64,000 nt of DNA, from positions 372,001 through 436,000 of the forward strand of contig NZ_QCXY01000002.1 in assembly GCF_003347495.1 (NCBI RefSeq), written 5' to 3'. Numbering within the stretch: the first letter of the stretch is position 1; each line of letters begins with the position of its first letter. A model generated the notes under the pieces. That model made no database searches. It was not told where the DNA came from and worked only from the letters and a program-made list of their open reading frames with translations. Positions 16,317 to 25,740 of the stretch are shown piece by piece. The DNA comes from Pleomorphovibrio marinus. Lineage in GTDB: Bacteria > Bacteroidota > Bacteroidia > Cytophagales > Cyclobacteriaceae. The translations under genes were made by a program, and so were the position numbers.

Positions 16317-19300
16317 TCACGAATACTTTGGTATGGTGAAATGGAAGACACTCCCTTGGCCTTGTCCCGAATCCACCCATATTTCCCCGCCTTTTTTCTC
16401 TATGATTTTCTTACAAATGGCAAGGCCTATTCCAGTGCCGGAATATTCGTTTCTGGCATGAAGACGTTGGAAAATTTGGAATATTCTATCGTGGAAGCTT
16501 GGGTCAATTCCTATACCGTTGTCCTTCACCAAAAAATGCCAGCTATCTAGGTTTTCTTTGGCACTGATCCTAATTTTAGGAGGGTTACCTGGTGACTGGT
16601 ACTTTATTGCATTGATGATAAGATTTTGGAATACCTGCTGAAGAATAATCTTTTCCACCTTAATGGTAGGCATTTCTTCGATACTCACTGATGCCCCACT
16701 TTCCCTTATAATATGTTGGTTAAGATGGAGGATGTCCTTTATTAATGACTCCACTTCCACCGTTTCTATTTTCCCTAAATTCCTTCCCACCCTTGAAAAC
16801 TCCAAAAGGTCCAAAATAATTTTACGCATCCTGTTACCCCCGTCAATGGCAAACTTTATGTATTTTTTGCCCGTTTCGTCCAGAAGGTGGTCGTATTTTT
16901 TTTCTAACTGTCCCAAAAAACCATTGACCATCCTAAGAGGTTCTTGCAAGTCATGGGAGGCAACAAAGGCGTATTGTTCCAGCTCCGCGTTGGAATGGGC
17001 CAAGGCTTTTGCCTTCTCTTCAAGTTCCTTATTTAACTTTTCTAAGGAATAGGCATATTCCTTCCTTTCAGTAATATCCTGCATGGCACCCAGCATTCTG
17101 TAGGGTTTTCCATTTTCGTCCCTGAGTATAATTCCCCTGTCCACGATATGTGTATAGCTCCCGTCCTTTCTTTGGAAGCGGTATTCTTTTTCGAGTTTAT
17201 GGCAGTTGGGATTTCCAAGAGCGAGGTCTAGGACATCTACGGTGCCATTATGGTCATCTGGATGGATGTGACGCTTCCATATGTTTTTTTCAAAAGGGAT
17301 ATTTCCGGATGGTAGCCCAAACATCTTCTTGAACCCTTCCCCCCAGAAAAGCTTGTTTTTTTTAATGTCCCAATCGTATATGGCATCATTGGTGGCCTCT
17401 GCAACTTTGGTGAACCTTTCATTAGAAAGCCTTAATTTTTCCTCAGCCTCCTTTCTTTGGCTAACATTTTTGAAGAAAACGGACAACCCCCCTTCTGAGG
17501 GGTAGGCACTTACTTCAAACCACTGGTTGAGAGTAGGATAATAGCCCTCAAAATGTTGCGCCTCATTAGAGTCCAATGCCTTTTGGTAAAACTTGAAGAA
17601 GTCCGTGTCCACTGCATCCCTATAGGGATCCCAGAGGCTTTTGCCAAGCATTTCTTCCCTTGATTTCTGTAAAATTTTTTCAGCTGCACTGTTCCAATAG
17701 GTCACTTTACAGTCCCTGTCCAATGCGAAAAATCCATCACTTATACTTTCTAAAATGTTTACTTTTTCCTGTAAGGCTTCTACCAAATCCAATTCCGCCC
17801 TCTTCTTTTCGTCAATGTCTTGGAAACTCCCATATAACCTGGTGCATTTACCATCGTTGAAATCACTTTCTCCAATAGCTCTCACCCATTTTTCTTTTCC
17901 TTTTCCGGTGATAATGGGCAACTCAAAATCAAAGGAAATTCCTTGATTTTTTGTCTTTTCTACCGCCTCCGCTACAAAGGCCCTGTCTTCTGGCTTATAA
18001 AATTTAAGGGAGTTTTCGAGTGTAGGCTGAAAGTTGGGGGGAGACTCGTGTATTTTCCTGGTTGTCTGGGACCAATAAATCGTCTCAGTAGCAAAGTCCA
18101 ACTCCCAGCTGCCAATTAAGGCAAGTTTGGATGTGTTTTCCAGTAATTGTTCAAGTTCTTTTTTGTCGGTGATATCCTTACCTACCGAAAAGACCAGGTT
18201 TTGTCGGAGGTCTATTTTAATCGTCCATCCCAACCAAACGGTTTTCCCGTTTTTAGTAATAAACCGATTTTCTAAATAATGCCTGTCCCCACTATTCAAG
18301 TTTTTTACCAACTGCTTTTTGGAGTGTAGTATATCTGAAGGATGGATAAAATGCGTATAGGGTTTAGCCAAAAGTTCCTCTTCTTGGTATCCCAGCACTT
18401 GAGTGGCTGCTTGATTCACCTTTTTGAAATATCCATCCAAACCCACCATACAAATGATATCCGGCACGGTATTGAAGATTTCCTCCAGTTCCTCTTCAAT
18501 TAATTTTCTCTGAATAAGGGAACCCAACTTGTTTCCCAATTCATGATACAAGAATTTTTGCCGAGAAATATCTGGCTGATCTTGTCCCCAGCCCAATACA
18601 AGGACCCCGACAAACTCTTGCTGAAATTGCAGTGGTACCCCTTCCATGGATTCGATGCCGGCCTTTTGGGCTTGGCTTTTAAGCAATGAAACGTCCCCAT
18701 TAACTTCCTCCCATTGTGTGATGGATTTCTTTTTCCAAACTGTCCCTGGAATTCCCTGGCCCAGTACATGATTTTCCAACTTTGGCAAACCCTTGTAAAA
18801 CTCCTCCGTTTTTTTGTTGGAGCAAGCACATGACCTTAATGCTAGGCTGTTTTTGTCAGGGGAAACCAGCCAGATTTCAATTAGTTTAGCGCCAAGTAAG
18901 GCCAGTAGTTTTTTGTTTATTTTAGGCAGTGAATCTTTAAATCCATTGCCACTGTTCAAATATTGGGTGATTTCGATTATGAATTCATTAATGATTTCTG
19001 CATTTTTCTTATCTGTGATGTCCCTGCTCACCCCCACCAAACCAAAAACTTCATTATTCTTGCCAATTAGGGGCACCTTGGTCGTCAACAACCACTTTTC
19101 ATTGCCTTTCCTGTCAAATATCTTCTCTTCCTTGTTAAAAATGCCTTTTCCGTTTATAATGACATCATGATCGTCTTTTTGTATTTCCTGAGCTTTCTTT
19201 TTGTCGAGGAAATCCAATAGGCCTCTACTTGTCTGGGGAGTCTCCTCTTTAATGTCCAAAAAATTCAGGTTTGCCTTGTTGTTGATAAAGTGATTGGATT

Positions 19301-20648
19301 TAGTGTCTTTGACATAGATTAGATCCGGAATATTATCGATTATAGTGCGTAGCAACTGTTTTTCTGCGATCAACCTTTCTTCTGCTCTCTTATTTTCGGA
19401 GATATCCTGCATGGCACCGATCATTCGTACAGCCTCTCCCTTTTCATTTCTGATTATGGCTCCCCTGTCTAATACAGGAATGTATTTTCCAGATGCGATT
19501 TTGAAGCGGTATTCTTGTGTCCAGATTTCTTTTTCGGATTGGATTACATCATTTATTTTTTTGGTTACCTTTTCGAAGTCCTCAGGATGTATTCGGTTGG
19601 ACCAAGAGCTACCTTCAAGCGGTTTCTCGGGCATGGGGAAACCAAAAACCGTGTGGTATCCTTCTCCCCAACTGACAGTTTCTGCCCTTAAATCAGCATC
19701 CCAAATTACATTTAGTGAAGCTTTGTTTACGAATTCGAATCGGAGATTACTTTCCGCAAGTTGTTCTACATACTTTCTGTTTTCAAGTATCACGCTCAAT
19801 AGGTGGCAAGCTCTAGCCAATGTTTTTTTCTCCTTCATGTTGGGGTTTTTGGCCCTGTGGAAAAACACCGTTAAAATGACTAAAACTTTCTTTTGTTTAT
19901 CTAAAATAGGGATTGCCCAACATGCATGAAGTTCATTGGCTAGTGCTGTTTCGCTTAAGTCCCCCCAATTGGGGTCATCGGCAATACAAGGGACGATAAG
20001 TTCCGTTTTCTGTTTCACGACAGCTCCAAATAAACCTGGATTTTCCAAAACATCCATTCCTTCTAACGCTTCCATAAAGGTTTTTGGAAGTGATTTTGAA
20101 GACCAATTAAATATTAGGTTCCCCTCAAGTCTTAATATAGAGCACTTCATTCCATGATGTAGGCTTTCTATTCCATCCAGGTATTTCTCGAGGATTTCCT
20201 GAATGGAAATAGCCTGTTGAGCACTCAGCTCCAAGACAGATTTTTCCAGATTCTCCAGCAAATTGAGGAATTTTCCGTCATCGATATTTTGAAAGAAAAG
20301 TCTGATAAAAACCTGTCCATCATCGGGATCTGGCTCTTTGATGCTTGATACCCTCATCCATAAATAGTCCCCATGGGCATCTGCAACACGCTTTTCAAAT
20401 TTGTACTGATTTTCCTCGCTGAGCAGAAAATGTTGTAGTAAAGGTTTCTCAAGTTGCCAGTCCTCAGGGTGGGTGATTTCTTCCATTGACTTACTGAGCA
20501 ACTCTATTTTATCATACCGGAGAAATTTCAGGAAGGAATCGTTGGCCTCCTGTATAGTCAAAGTCCCATTTTCTTTATCATATTTCAATAAAAGACCTGG
20601 AAAGGGGAGGTTGCTAAATATGGTTGCTATAGTGTTGATCTTTTTCAA
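16317..20648 (-). CDS. Multi-PAS/GAF soluble histidine kinase
   Basis: This 1443-residue sensor kinase has no clear membrane segment and should be cytoplasmic. My domain reading is PAS (about 10-125), GAF (135-300), PAS (305-425), PAS (430-555), GAF (560-715), then four PAS modules (720-1215), a short coiled coil, a HisKA dimerisation domain with VASHDLQEPLRMVNGFL, and an ATPase domain with NLIINAIKYQ, DNGIGID and GTGIGLAICKKI. Several PAS ends show the linker GAMQDISENKRAEE or GAMQDITERKE. The kinase core is intact. The signals sensed are unknown; no haem- or flavin-binding motif can be assigned by eye. It lies 12 bases after the upstream kinase and 58 before the receiver gene. Confidence 0.9.
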   Translation of the reverse strand: MKKINTIATIFSNLPFPGLLLKYDKENGTLTIQEANDSFLKFLRYDKIELLSKSMEEITHPEDWQLEKPLLQHFLLSEENQYKFEKRVADAHGDYLWMRVSSIKEPDPDDGQVFIRLFFQNIDDGKFLNLLENLEKSVLELSAQQAISIQEILEKYLDGIESLHHGMKCSILRLEGNLIFNWSSKSLPKTFMEALEGMDVLENPGLFGAVVKQKTELIVPCIADDPNWGDLSETALANELHACWAIPILDKQKKVLVILTVFFHRAKNPNMKEKKTLARACHLLSVILENRKYVEQLAESNLRFEFVNKASLNVIWDADLRAETVSWGEGYHTVFGFPMPEKPLEGSSWSNRIHPEDFEKVTKKINDVIQSEKEIWTQEYRFKIASGKYIPVLDRGAIIRNEKGEAVRMIGAMQDISENKRAEERLIAEKQLLRTIIDNIPDLIYVKDTKSNHFINNKANLNFLDIKEETPQTSRGLLDFLDKKKAQEIQKDDHDVIINGKGIFNKEEKIFDRKGNEKWLLTTKVPLIGKNNEVFGLVGVSRDITDKKNAEIINEFIIEITQYLNSGNGFKDSLPKINKKLLALLGAKLIEIWLVSPDKNSLALRSCACSNKKTEEFYKGLPKLENHVLGQGIPGTVWKKKSITQWEEVNGDVSLLKSQAQKAGIESMEGVPLQFQQEFVGVLVLGWGQDQPDISRQKFLYHELGNKLGSLIQRKLIEEELEEIFNTVPDIICMVGLDGYFKKVNQAATQVLGYQEEELLAKPYTHFIHPSDILHSKKQLVKNLNSGDRHYLENRFITKNGKTVWLGWTIKIDLRQNLVFSVGKDITDKKELEQLLENTSKLALIGSWELDFATETIYWSQTTRKIHESPPNFQPTLENSLKFYKPEDRAFVAEAVEKTKNQGISFDFELPIITGKGKEKWVRAIGESDFNDGKCTRLYGSFQDIDEKKRAELDLVEALQEKVNILESISDGFFALDRDCKVTYWNSAAEKILQKSREEMLGKSLWDPYRDAVDTDFFKFYQKALDSNEAQHFEGYYPTLNQWFEVSAYPSEGGLSVFFKNVSQRKEAEEKLRLSNERFTKVAEATNDAIYDWDIKKNKLFWGEGFKKMFGLPSGNIPFEKNIWKRHIHPDDHNGTVDVLDLALGNPNCHKLEKEYRFQRKDGSYTHIVDRGIILRDENGKPYRMLGAMQDITERKEYAYSLEKLNKELEEKAKALAHSNAELEQYAFVASHDLQEPLRMVNGFLGQLEKKYDHLLDETGKKYIKFAIDGGNRMRKIILDLLEFSRVGRNLGKIETVEVESLIKDILHLNQHIIRESGASVSIEEMPTIKVEKIILQQVFQNLIINAIKYQSPGNPPKIRISAKENLDSWHFLVKDNGIGIDPSFHDRIFQIFQRLHARNEYSGTGIGLAICKKIIEKKGGEIWVDSGQGQGSVFHFTIPKYS

Positions 20649-20660
20649 TTAATATTCAGG

Positions 20661-21608
20661 CTAAAGTTTAGGAATGGTGAAGTAGAAAATACTGCCTTCG
20701 TTTTCTTTGGAAGTCACCCATATCCTCCCTCCTTCATCTTCTACTATTTTCTTACAAATAGCAAGACCCATACCTGAACCTTCCATGAATTTACCAGTTT
20801 CCAGCTTCTTTAACAATATAAATATTTTATTGATATGGGAGCTACTAATTCCCCTCCCATTATCCTTAATGAAAATTGTCCATTCCACTTCGGTGGCGTG
20901 AAATCCAATAGAAACCTTAAGGGGAATACTTTTCTTTCGGAATTTAAGGGCGTTGTTGATAAGTTGATAGAATAATTCCGTCATATGGGATTTAACCACT
21001 TTTACATCGGGTAGGTTTTCTATACAAATATATGCTTTAGTTTCCCGGATCATTTTGGCGTTCAGCCTTAAGGCCTTCTCCACGCTCGATTTAAGGTTTA
21101 TATTTTCCTTGGGATATATGTTTTTAGAGATGGTCGCGTACTTTACCAATCCAAGCATTATTTGCTTCATGCTGCTCATTCCACCTTTGATCAGGCCCAT
21201 ATATTGCACAGATTTAGGATCATCTGGACTAACAAGTCTTTTTTCTAACAAATTTAAAAACCCATTCATCATTCTAAGGGGTACCTGCATTTCGTGGGAA
21301 GCTACCAAAATCAATTGATCCAATTCTTTTTTGGCATGCTCGGTACGTTGATGTTGAGATTGGATTTCTTGGTTGAGTTCCTGTACTGAAAGTAGTTTTT
21401 CCTTCAGTTGTTTATCATGTTTTATTAGCATAAAAAATAAAACAGCTCCCGTGGCAAAAACATAGGCAAATCCTTTGATGTTTTGTAAGATCACTATTTC
21501 ATTGTAGGTACTTCCACTGTACAAAAATCCAATGAGCCTGTCGCTAAAAAAAATCCAAAGTACTCCCAAAAGCACATAAACTAATGTGTATTTTACACTT
21601 ATTTTCAT
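20661..21608 (-). CDS. Membrane histidine kinase
   Basis: The 315-residue kinase has two membrane segments (about 7-28 and 44-62) with only a short loop between, so it has no sizeable extracytoplasmic sensor. A coiled coil (65-95) leads to a HisKA domain with the phospho-acceptor H105 in VASHEMQVPLRMMNGF, then an ATPase domain with INNALKFR, KDNGRGISSSHINKIF and GSGMGLAICKKIVEDEGG. Its kinase domain closely resembles that of the large downstream kinase, suggesting duplication. As the first gene of the three-gene operon it may share the Rcp1-like receiver. Confidence 0.88.
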   Translation of the reverse strand: MKISVKYTLVYVLLGVLWIFFSDRLIGFLYSGSTYNEIVILQNIKGFAYVFATGAVLFFMLIKHDKQLKEKLLSVQELNQEIQSQHQRTEHAKKELDQLILVASHEMQVPLRMMNGFLNLLEKRLVSPDDPKSVQYMGLIKGGMSSMKQIMLGLVKYATISKNIYPKENINLKSSVEKALRLNAKMIRETKAYICIENLPDVKVVKSHMTELFYQLINNALKFRKKSIPLKVSIGFHATEVEWTIFIKDNGRGISSSHINKIFILLKKLETGKFMEGSGMGLAICKKIVEDEGGRIWVTSKENEGSIFYFTIPKL

Positions 21609-22041
21609 TCGTTTTAACTTTAATTCTAAAAACCAAAAACCATTTAGGTGAATGATTATTTACTGTAAAAAGGCTAATTAGCCTGCCCCAGCCTTCCTAG
21701 GTTCCGAAAATTATCGGGATTTGGGAAACTTGATTCAGGAAACATCCCATTTTACCTAGATAGGTATTGTGGCATCCCTCCGTGTGATGTTCTCCTCAAG
21801 CTCTAATTCAATAAATGATATATCCATTATTTTTATAATTTGGTTTGAAAATCCCAAATATGATAAATATAGATAGTTTAAATTTATGTCATTCTTTTTT
21901 AAATTACGCCACAGTTCCAAAAAATCCTTTCAAATGGCTAAATTTTTGGTTGCCTTTCCATTTATGGTAAACAATAGGAGTGGATGGTAGATTTCCAATA
22001 TCCAAAATGAAAGAATTTCAACTATTTTCCATTACATCTAC
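21609..22041. other. Gene-poor gap with dispersed repeat
   Basis: This 433-base AT-rich stretch lies between the sensor-kinase operon and a transposase remnant. I see no convincing gene or RNA. The element CCGAAAATTATCGGGA at 21704-21719 shares an exact 15-mer with the repeat at 10250-10264. The promoter of the kinase operon must lie at the left end of this gap, but I could not identify a clear TAnnTTTG box. Confidence 0.5.
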
Positions 22042-22530
22042 CTAGGGTTTCCTTGAAAATTGTTTTACCTTATTTATTAGGAGATTATTTTGGCCCTTGT
22101 TCTCTTTTTTTCCTGGTTTTGTTGGGGCATCATAAGTCCATTTGACATGGAAAAAGTACAATTCATCGAGTTTTCTTATTCTTGGAGTGGCTTTTTTGGG
22201 GTGCGGGCATACCCGTCCCTTGAAAGGCATTTCCATGTGCTTCCGGTTAAGTCTGGCTGCCCTATCCGATAGCAGGGGGGATATCTTTTTCTCCTTTCGC
22301 ATGGCAATCTTTACGGTGTTGGCCGTCATGGTGGCGAGAAAAACCATCACCTTTTTCTTCTTCTCGCCTTTGCCCCTGATTTTCCTCAGCCCATAGTGGT
22401 TTTTGTAGTCCCCGAACACGCCTTCCATTACCGTGGACCAATGCCTGGATATTCCGCAACTCAGTATTTTTTCAGCCTCTGAATGCCTTCCGGGGCCTTT
22501 TTCGGAGTTTTTAACAAAATATATTTTATC
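22042..22530 (-). pseudogene. Transposase C-terminal remnant
   Basis: The minus-strand frame is open from about 22530 down to the stop at 22042 and has no start upstream of a stop near 22536. Its central segment, HWSTVMEGVFGDYKNHYG followed by LRKIRGKGEKKKKVMVFLAT and MTANTVKIA, follows the pattern at the end of DDE transposases of the IS1182/IS4-like groups (V-E-x-VFG-x-x-K-N-x-x-G). Only the last part of such an enzyme is present, so the element is dead. I could not find terminal inverted repeats. It may still offer an ATG at 22428 for a 128-residue product, but a functional role is unlikely. Confidence 0.65.
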
Positions 22531-22659
22531 TTATCATTTGATTATCGGAGGGTTACGAATATTGAAGAAAACCCTACGTTAAGGGGGATTGATATAAAAT
22601 AGATTGGTTTAATCCCAATGACGTCGGCCATATTTAGGTTTTAATTTTTGCAAGGCTAT

Positions 22660-23865
22660 TCAGTGTTCAGGTTTTAGGGGCTTTATTGGCTTCCAATTAC
22701 CGCTATAATGGTTTTCAGGCTGAAAATTGGGGTCGTCCGTGCCATGGTATTCGCCAAACTCATTGGTGTACCAGTAATTGTAATGACCTTCTTTTTTGAT
22801 CTGCTGGCCGGTATATGGGTCGTTGAAGCTACTATAGCCAGTTATTGCATCGGTGACCGCGGCATTTCCGGAGTAGGAGCCAGAGCCACTGCTTCCGAAG
22901 TTTCTGTCATACCAAGCCTGATTTTGTTGGTGGTAGGTTTGTCTCATGGAAGCCATGTTTTGTTGATGGGCATTGAATTGCTGTTGCTGTTGAGCCATTC
23001 TGGCTTGGTGGTCTTGGGACATGCGCTGGGTTTCCATGTTGATTATTTGGTTTCTCCTCTCTTCCCATTTGGGGCTTACTTCCATGTTAAAGTCAATCTC
23101 ACGATTTTTTGCCTGCGCAAAGAGATTTTCGGGAGCCAACGCAAAACCTCCAATTACGACTCCGAATTTAGTGGTCAAGTAAGGGTTACTATCTACTACC
23201 CCTAGTTTGGCTCCTCGTATTACCCCTTTGTATGGGATGTTTTTCCGAAAGGCTGAGAAATCTAACCTGACCATATCAAAATCCATTTCCACCGGATCCC
23301 CCATCATTTGACTTACCATGTTTGCGAATGATACTGCATGTTCCCGGAATTGTCTACCTTCTTCTTTTTGAAGAGCCTCTCTGTCCGATTCGAGACTTCC
23401 AGGTGAAAATTTCTCCAAAAATGGACTGGAACAGTAGTGCATTAAATAATAAATCAATTGGTCGAAGTACATGCCACCTTCTTGTCCGAAGGACTGGGTA
23501 TAATTGTAATTCATCATCAGTGGTAAAAATCCCTGAACTTCTCCTTCGGGGCTTTCCACAGCCAATAGAAACTTCAAGTATCCAGTTCCATTGGGGTTGG
23601 AGGCTATATCCTGATGCAATGTCCAGCCGTTAGGGACATTTAGGGAGACCATGGTCATGTTCAAGGTCTGGTCATTAATGTCTACCCTTTGCAAATCTTC
23701 TATATTTGTAGGAGTGATGTATGCAGTATTAACAGCAGGAGCCTCTACTTTGTCGGTAACAGACATGGTCACATTGACAACATCTTCTTTAGGGTTTGAG
23801 AAGGAAACCAAGCTAAAGCACATATGACTTAGCATAGAGACGAGGGTTAAAAAGGTTGATGTCAT
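22660..23865 (-). CDS. Secreted protein of unknown function
   Basis: I do not recognise this 401-residue protein. It opens with a signal peptide (MTSTFLTLVSMLSHMCFSLV). The middle (about 40-265) is a mixed alpha/beta domain with LNVPNGWTLHQDIASNP, suggesting a globular envelope domain. Residues about 275-320 form a Gln/Met/His-rich helical linker (for example AQQQQQFNAHQQNMASM). The end is a compact aromatic module: DPYTGQQIKKEGHYNYWYTN, then a GTDDPNFQPE turn and GNWKPIKPL. Such a tail resembles short surface or scaffold motifs, but that is only an impression. The gene stands alone, next to a transposase remnant, with 174 bases to the GMC gene. Confidence 0.7.
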   Translation of the reverse strand: MTSTFLTLVSMLSHMCFSLVSFSNPKEDVVNVTMSVTDKVEAPAVNTAYITPTNIEDLQRVDINDQTLNMTMVSLNVPNGWTLHQDIASNPNGTGYLKFLLAVESPEGEVQGFLPLMMNYNYTQSFGQEGGMYFDQLIYYLMHYCSSPFLEKFSPGSLESDREALQKEEGRQFREHAVSFANMVSQMMGDPVEMDFDMVRLDFSAFRKNIPYKGVIRGAKLGVVDSNPYLTTKFGVVIGGFALAPENLFAQAKNREIDFNMEVSPKWEERRNQIINMETQRMSQDHQARMAQQQQQFNAHQQNMASMRQTYHQQNQAWYDRNFGSSGSGSYSGNAAVTDAITGYSSFNDPYTGQQIKKEGHYNYWYTNEFGEYHGTDDPNFQPENHYSGNWKPIKPLKPEH

Positions 23866-24039
23866 AATTGGTAAAGTATTTTTTGTCTTTACCTATACAT
23901 AGCAGAAATTGAAAAATGTCATCCAAAAAAATTAGCCATCCTCAAATTTTTTTTTTTAAAATCAACAATGTATTGCCTTCCCCAGATATTTTGGGTTTTG
24001 CCAATAAAAAAATCTAACATTATTGAATTCCCCAATTAA

Positions 24040-25731
24040 TCAGGTTAACGCCCCACTTTTCAATGCCTTAACGGCGAAGTCAACGGCTCTGGCTGTAAGT
24101 GCCATATAGGTGATGGAGGGGTTTTGGGTGCCGGTTGAGGTCATACAAGCCCCATCCGTGACAAACACGCTGGGACAGGCATGCATTTGATTGTACCCAT
24201 TGAGCAGCGAGGTTTTCGGGTCTCTTCCCATCCTGACTCCACCCATTTCATGGATATCCAGACCGGGAGACTGCTTGGTGTCCCAACCCCTGATGTTATA
24301 GCAGCCGGCCTTTTCCAGCATTTCCGTCCCTTGCTCTAAAAAGTCCTTTAGGGACTTTTCATCGTTGTCATCATAACCCACATTTACCTTCAGAAGTGGC
24401 ATGTCCCATTTGTCCTTTTTATCAGGGTCCAAGCTTACCCTGCTTTCTGACTTGGGGATAGTTTCTCCCTGCATCATCATAAAGACGTTCCAATCTCCCA
24501 GTTCAGCGTTTTTTTCTTTGTATTCAGGCCCAAAATCAGCATCTCTGGCACTGCCCCACCCTTTGCGACCAGCGGTGTAAAAGGTCATGTATCCCCGAAG
24601 GAAGTCCATTTCCTGCTTTTTGACATTTCTGAAATTGGGCATCATGATGGAAGTAGGCCTTCTACCATAATAGTAGGAGTCCAAGTGTTTGTCCATGGAT
24701 GCGGATATATTACCCCTGTAGTTATGGAAAGCAATGTATCTACCAAGAAGGCCGTTATCGTTTCCCAGCCCCTTTGGAAAACGGGTGGAGGTGGAATTCA
24801 ATAAGATTAAATTAGTGTTCAGGGCAGAGGCGTTGACAAAGATCAGCTTAGCAAAGTAGCTAGTACTCTCCATTGTCTCGGAGTCTATTACATTTACCCC
24901 TGTCACCTTTCCCTTTTGATCGTCATAGATAAGGGAGTGTACCACAGAGAATGGGCGTACTTTTAGGTTTCCTGTGACAGCAGCAGCGGGTAGGGTGGCT
25001 GCATTCGAGCTGAAGTATGCCCCGAAGGGACATCCCCTTTGACACAGGCTCCTGGCCATGCACTGGCCCCTCCCAAGAGCAACATGATGTTCAGCGGGTT
25101 TAGTAAGATGAGCACAACGGCCGATGATTACATTCCGGTCCTTGTAGCTGGACATGATGCTCTGTTGGATTTCCCTTTCCACTTTGTTCATTTCCCAAGG
25201 TGGAAGAAACTCCCCATCCGGAAGGGTTTCCAGTCCGTCCTTATTGCCACTCACCCCTATGAATTTTTCCACATGGCTATACCATGGAGCGATATCCCTG
25301 TACCTGATGGGCCAATCCACAGCGAAGCCATCCCTGGCAGGACCTTCGAAATCGTATTTGCTCCACCGCTGTACCTGCCTTGCCCATAACAAGGACTTTC
25401 CTCCCACCTGGTATCCACGGATCCAATCGAAGGGTTTTTCTTGAATATAAGGGTGTTCTTTGTCCTTTACAAAAAAATGATCCGCATCATCCTTAAACGC
25501 ATAGCATTTGGACACAATCGGGTTTTCCCTTTTCACATCCAAAGACAAATTTCCTCGAAGCGGAAATTCCCATGGAGGGGTATGCATGGTGGGGTAATCC
25601 TCCCTATGCCTGACATCCCTGCCACGTTCCAGTACCAGGGTTTTGAGGCCTTTTTCACAAAGTTCCTTCGCAGCCCAGCCACCACTTATCCCGGAGCCTA
25701 CTACTATCGCATCGTAAGTATGATCGTTCAT
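24040..25731 (-). CDS. GMC-family FAD oxidoreductase
   Basis: This 563-residue enzyme of the glucose-methanol-choline family would oxidise an alcohol or sugar using FAD. The N-terminal dinucleotide fold reads AIVVGSGISGGWAAKELCE, followed by LVLERG. The substrate-domain segment GRGQCMARSLCQRGCPFGAY is cysteine-rich, and near the C-terminus HEMGGVRMG, then TGTQNPSITYMALTARA carry the conserved His and Asn of the active site. No Tat signal or gluconate-dehydrogenase small subunit is next to it, unlike many relatives. It begins nine bases after the permease gene stop, so the two are likely cotranscribed. The substrate is unknown. Confidence 0.88.
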   Translation of the reverse strand: MNDHTYDAIVVGSGISGGWAAKELCEKGLKTLVLERGRDVRHREDYPTMHTPPWEFPLRGNLSLDVKRENPIVSKCYAFKDDADHFFVKDKEHPYIQEKPFDWIRGYQVGGKSLLWARQVQRWSKYDFEGPARDGFAVDWPIRYRDIAPWYSHVEKFIGVSGNKDGLETLPDGEFLPPWEMNKVEREIQQSIMSSYKDRNVIIGRCAHLTKPAEHHVALGRGQCMARSLCQRGCPFGAYFSSNAATLPAAAVTGNLKVRPFSVVHSLIYDDQKGKVTGVNVIDSETMESTSYFAKLIFVNASALNTNLILLNSTSTRFPKGLGNDNGLLGRYIAFHNYRGNISASMDKHLDSYYYGRRPTSIMMPNFRNVKKQEMDFLRGYMTFYTAGRKGWGSARDADFGPEYKEKNAELGDWNVFMMMQGETIPKSESRVSLDPDKKDKWDMPLLKVNVGYDDNDEKSLKDFLEQGTEMLEKAGCYNIRGWDTKQSPGLDIHEMGGVRMGRDPKTSLLNGYNQMHACPSVFVTDGACMTSTGTQNPSITYMALTARAVDFAVKALKSGALT

Positions 25732-25740
25732 TTGGTCTGA

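Noticed and set aside
19345-19929. Plus-strand open frame (194 codons)
   Set aside because: It is antisense to the 1443-residue kinase and has a Ser/Phe-rich translation typical of shadows.
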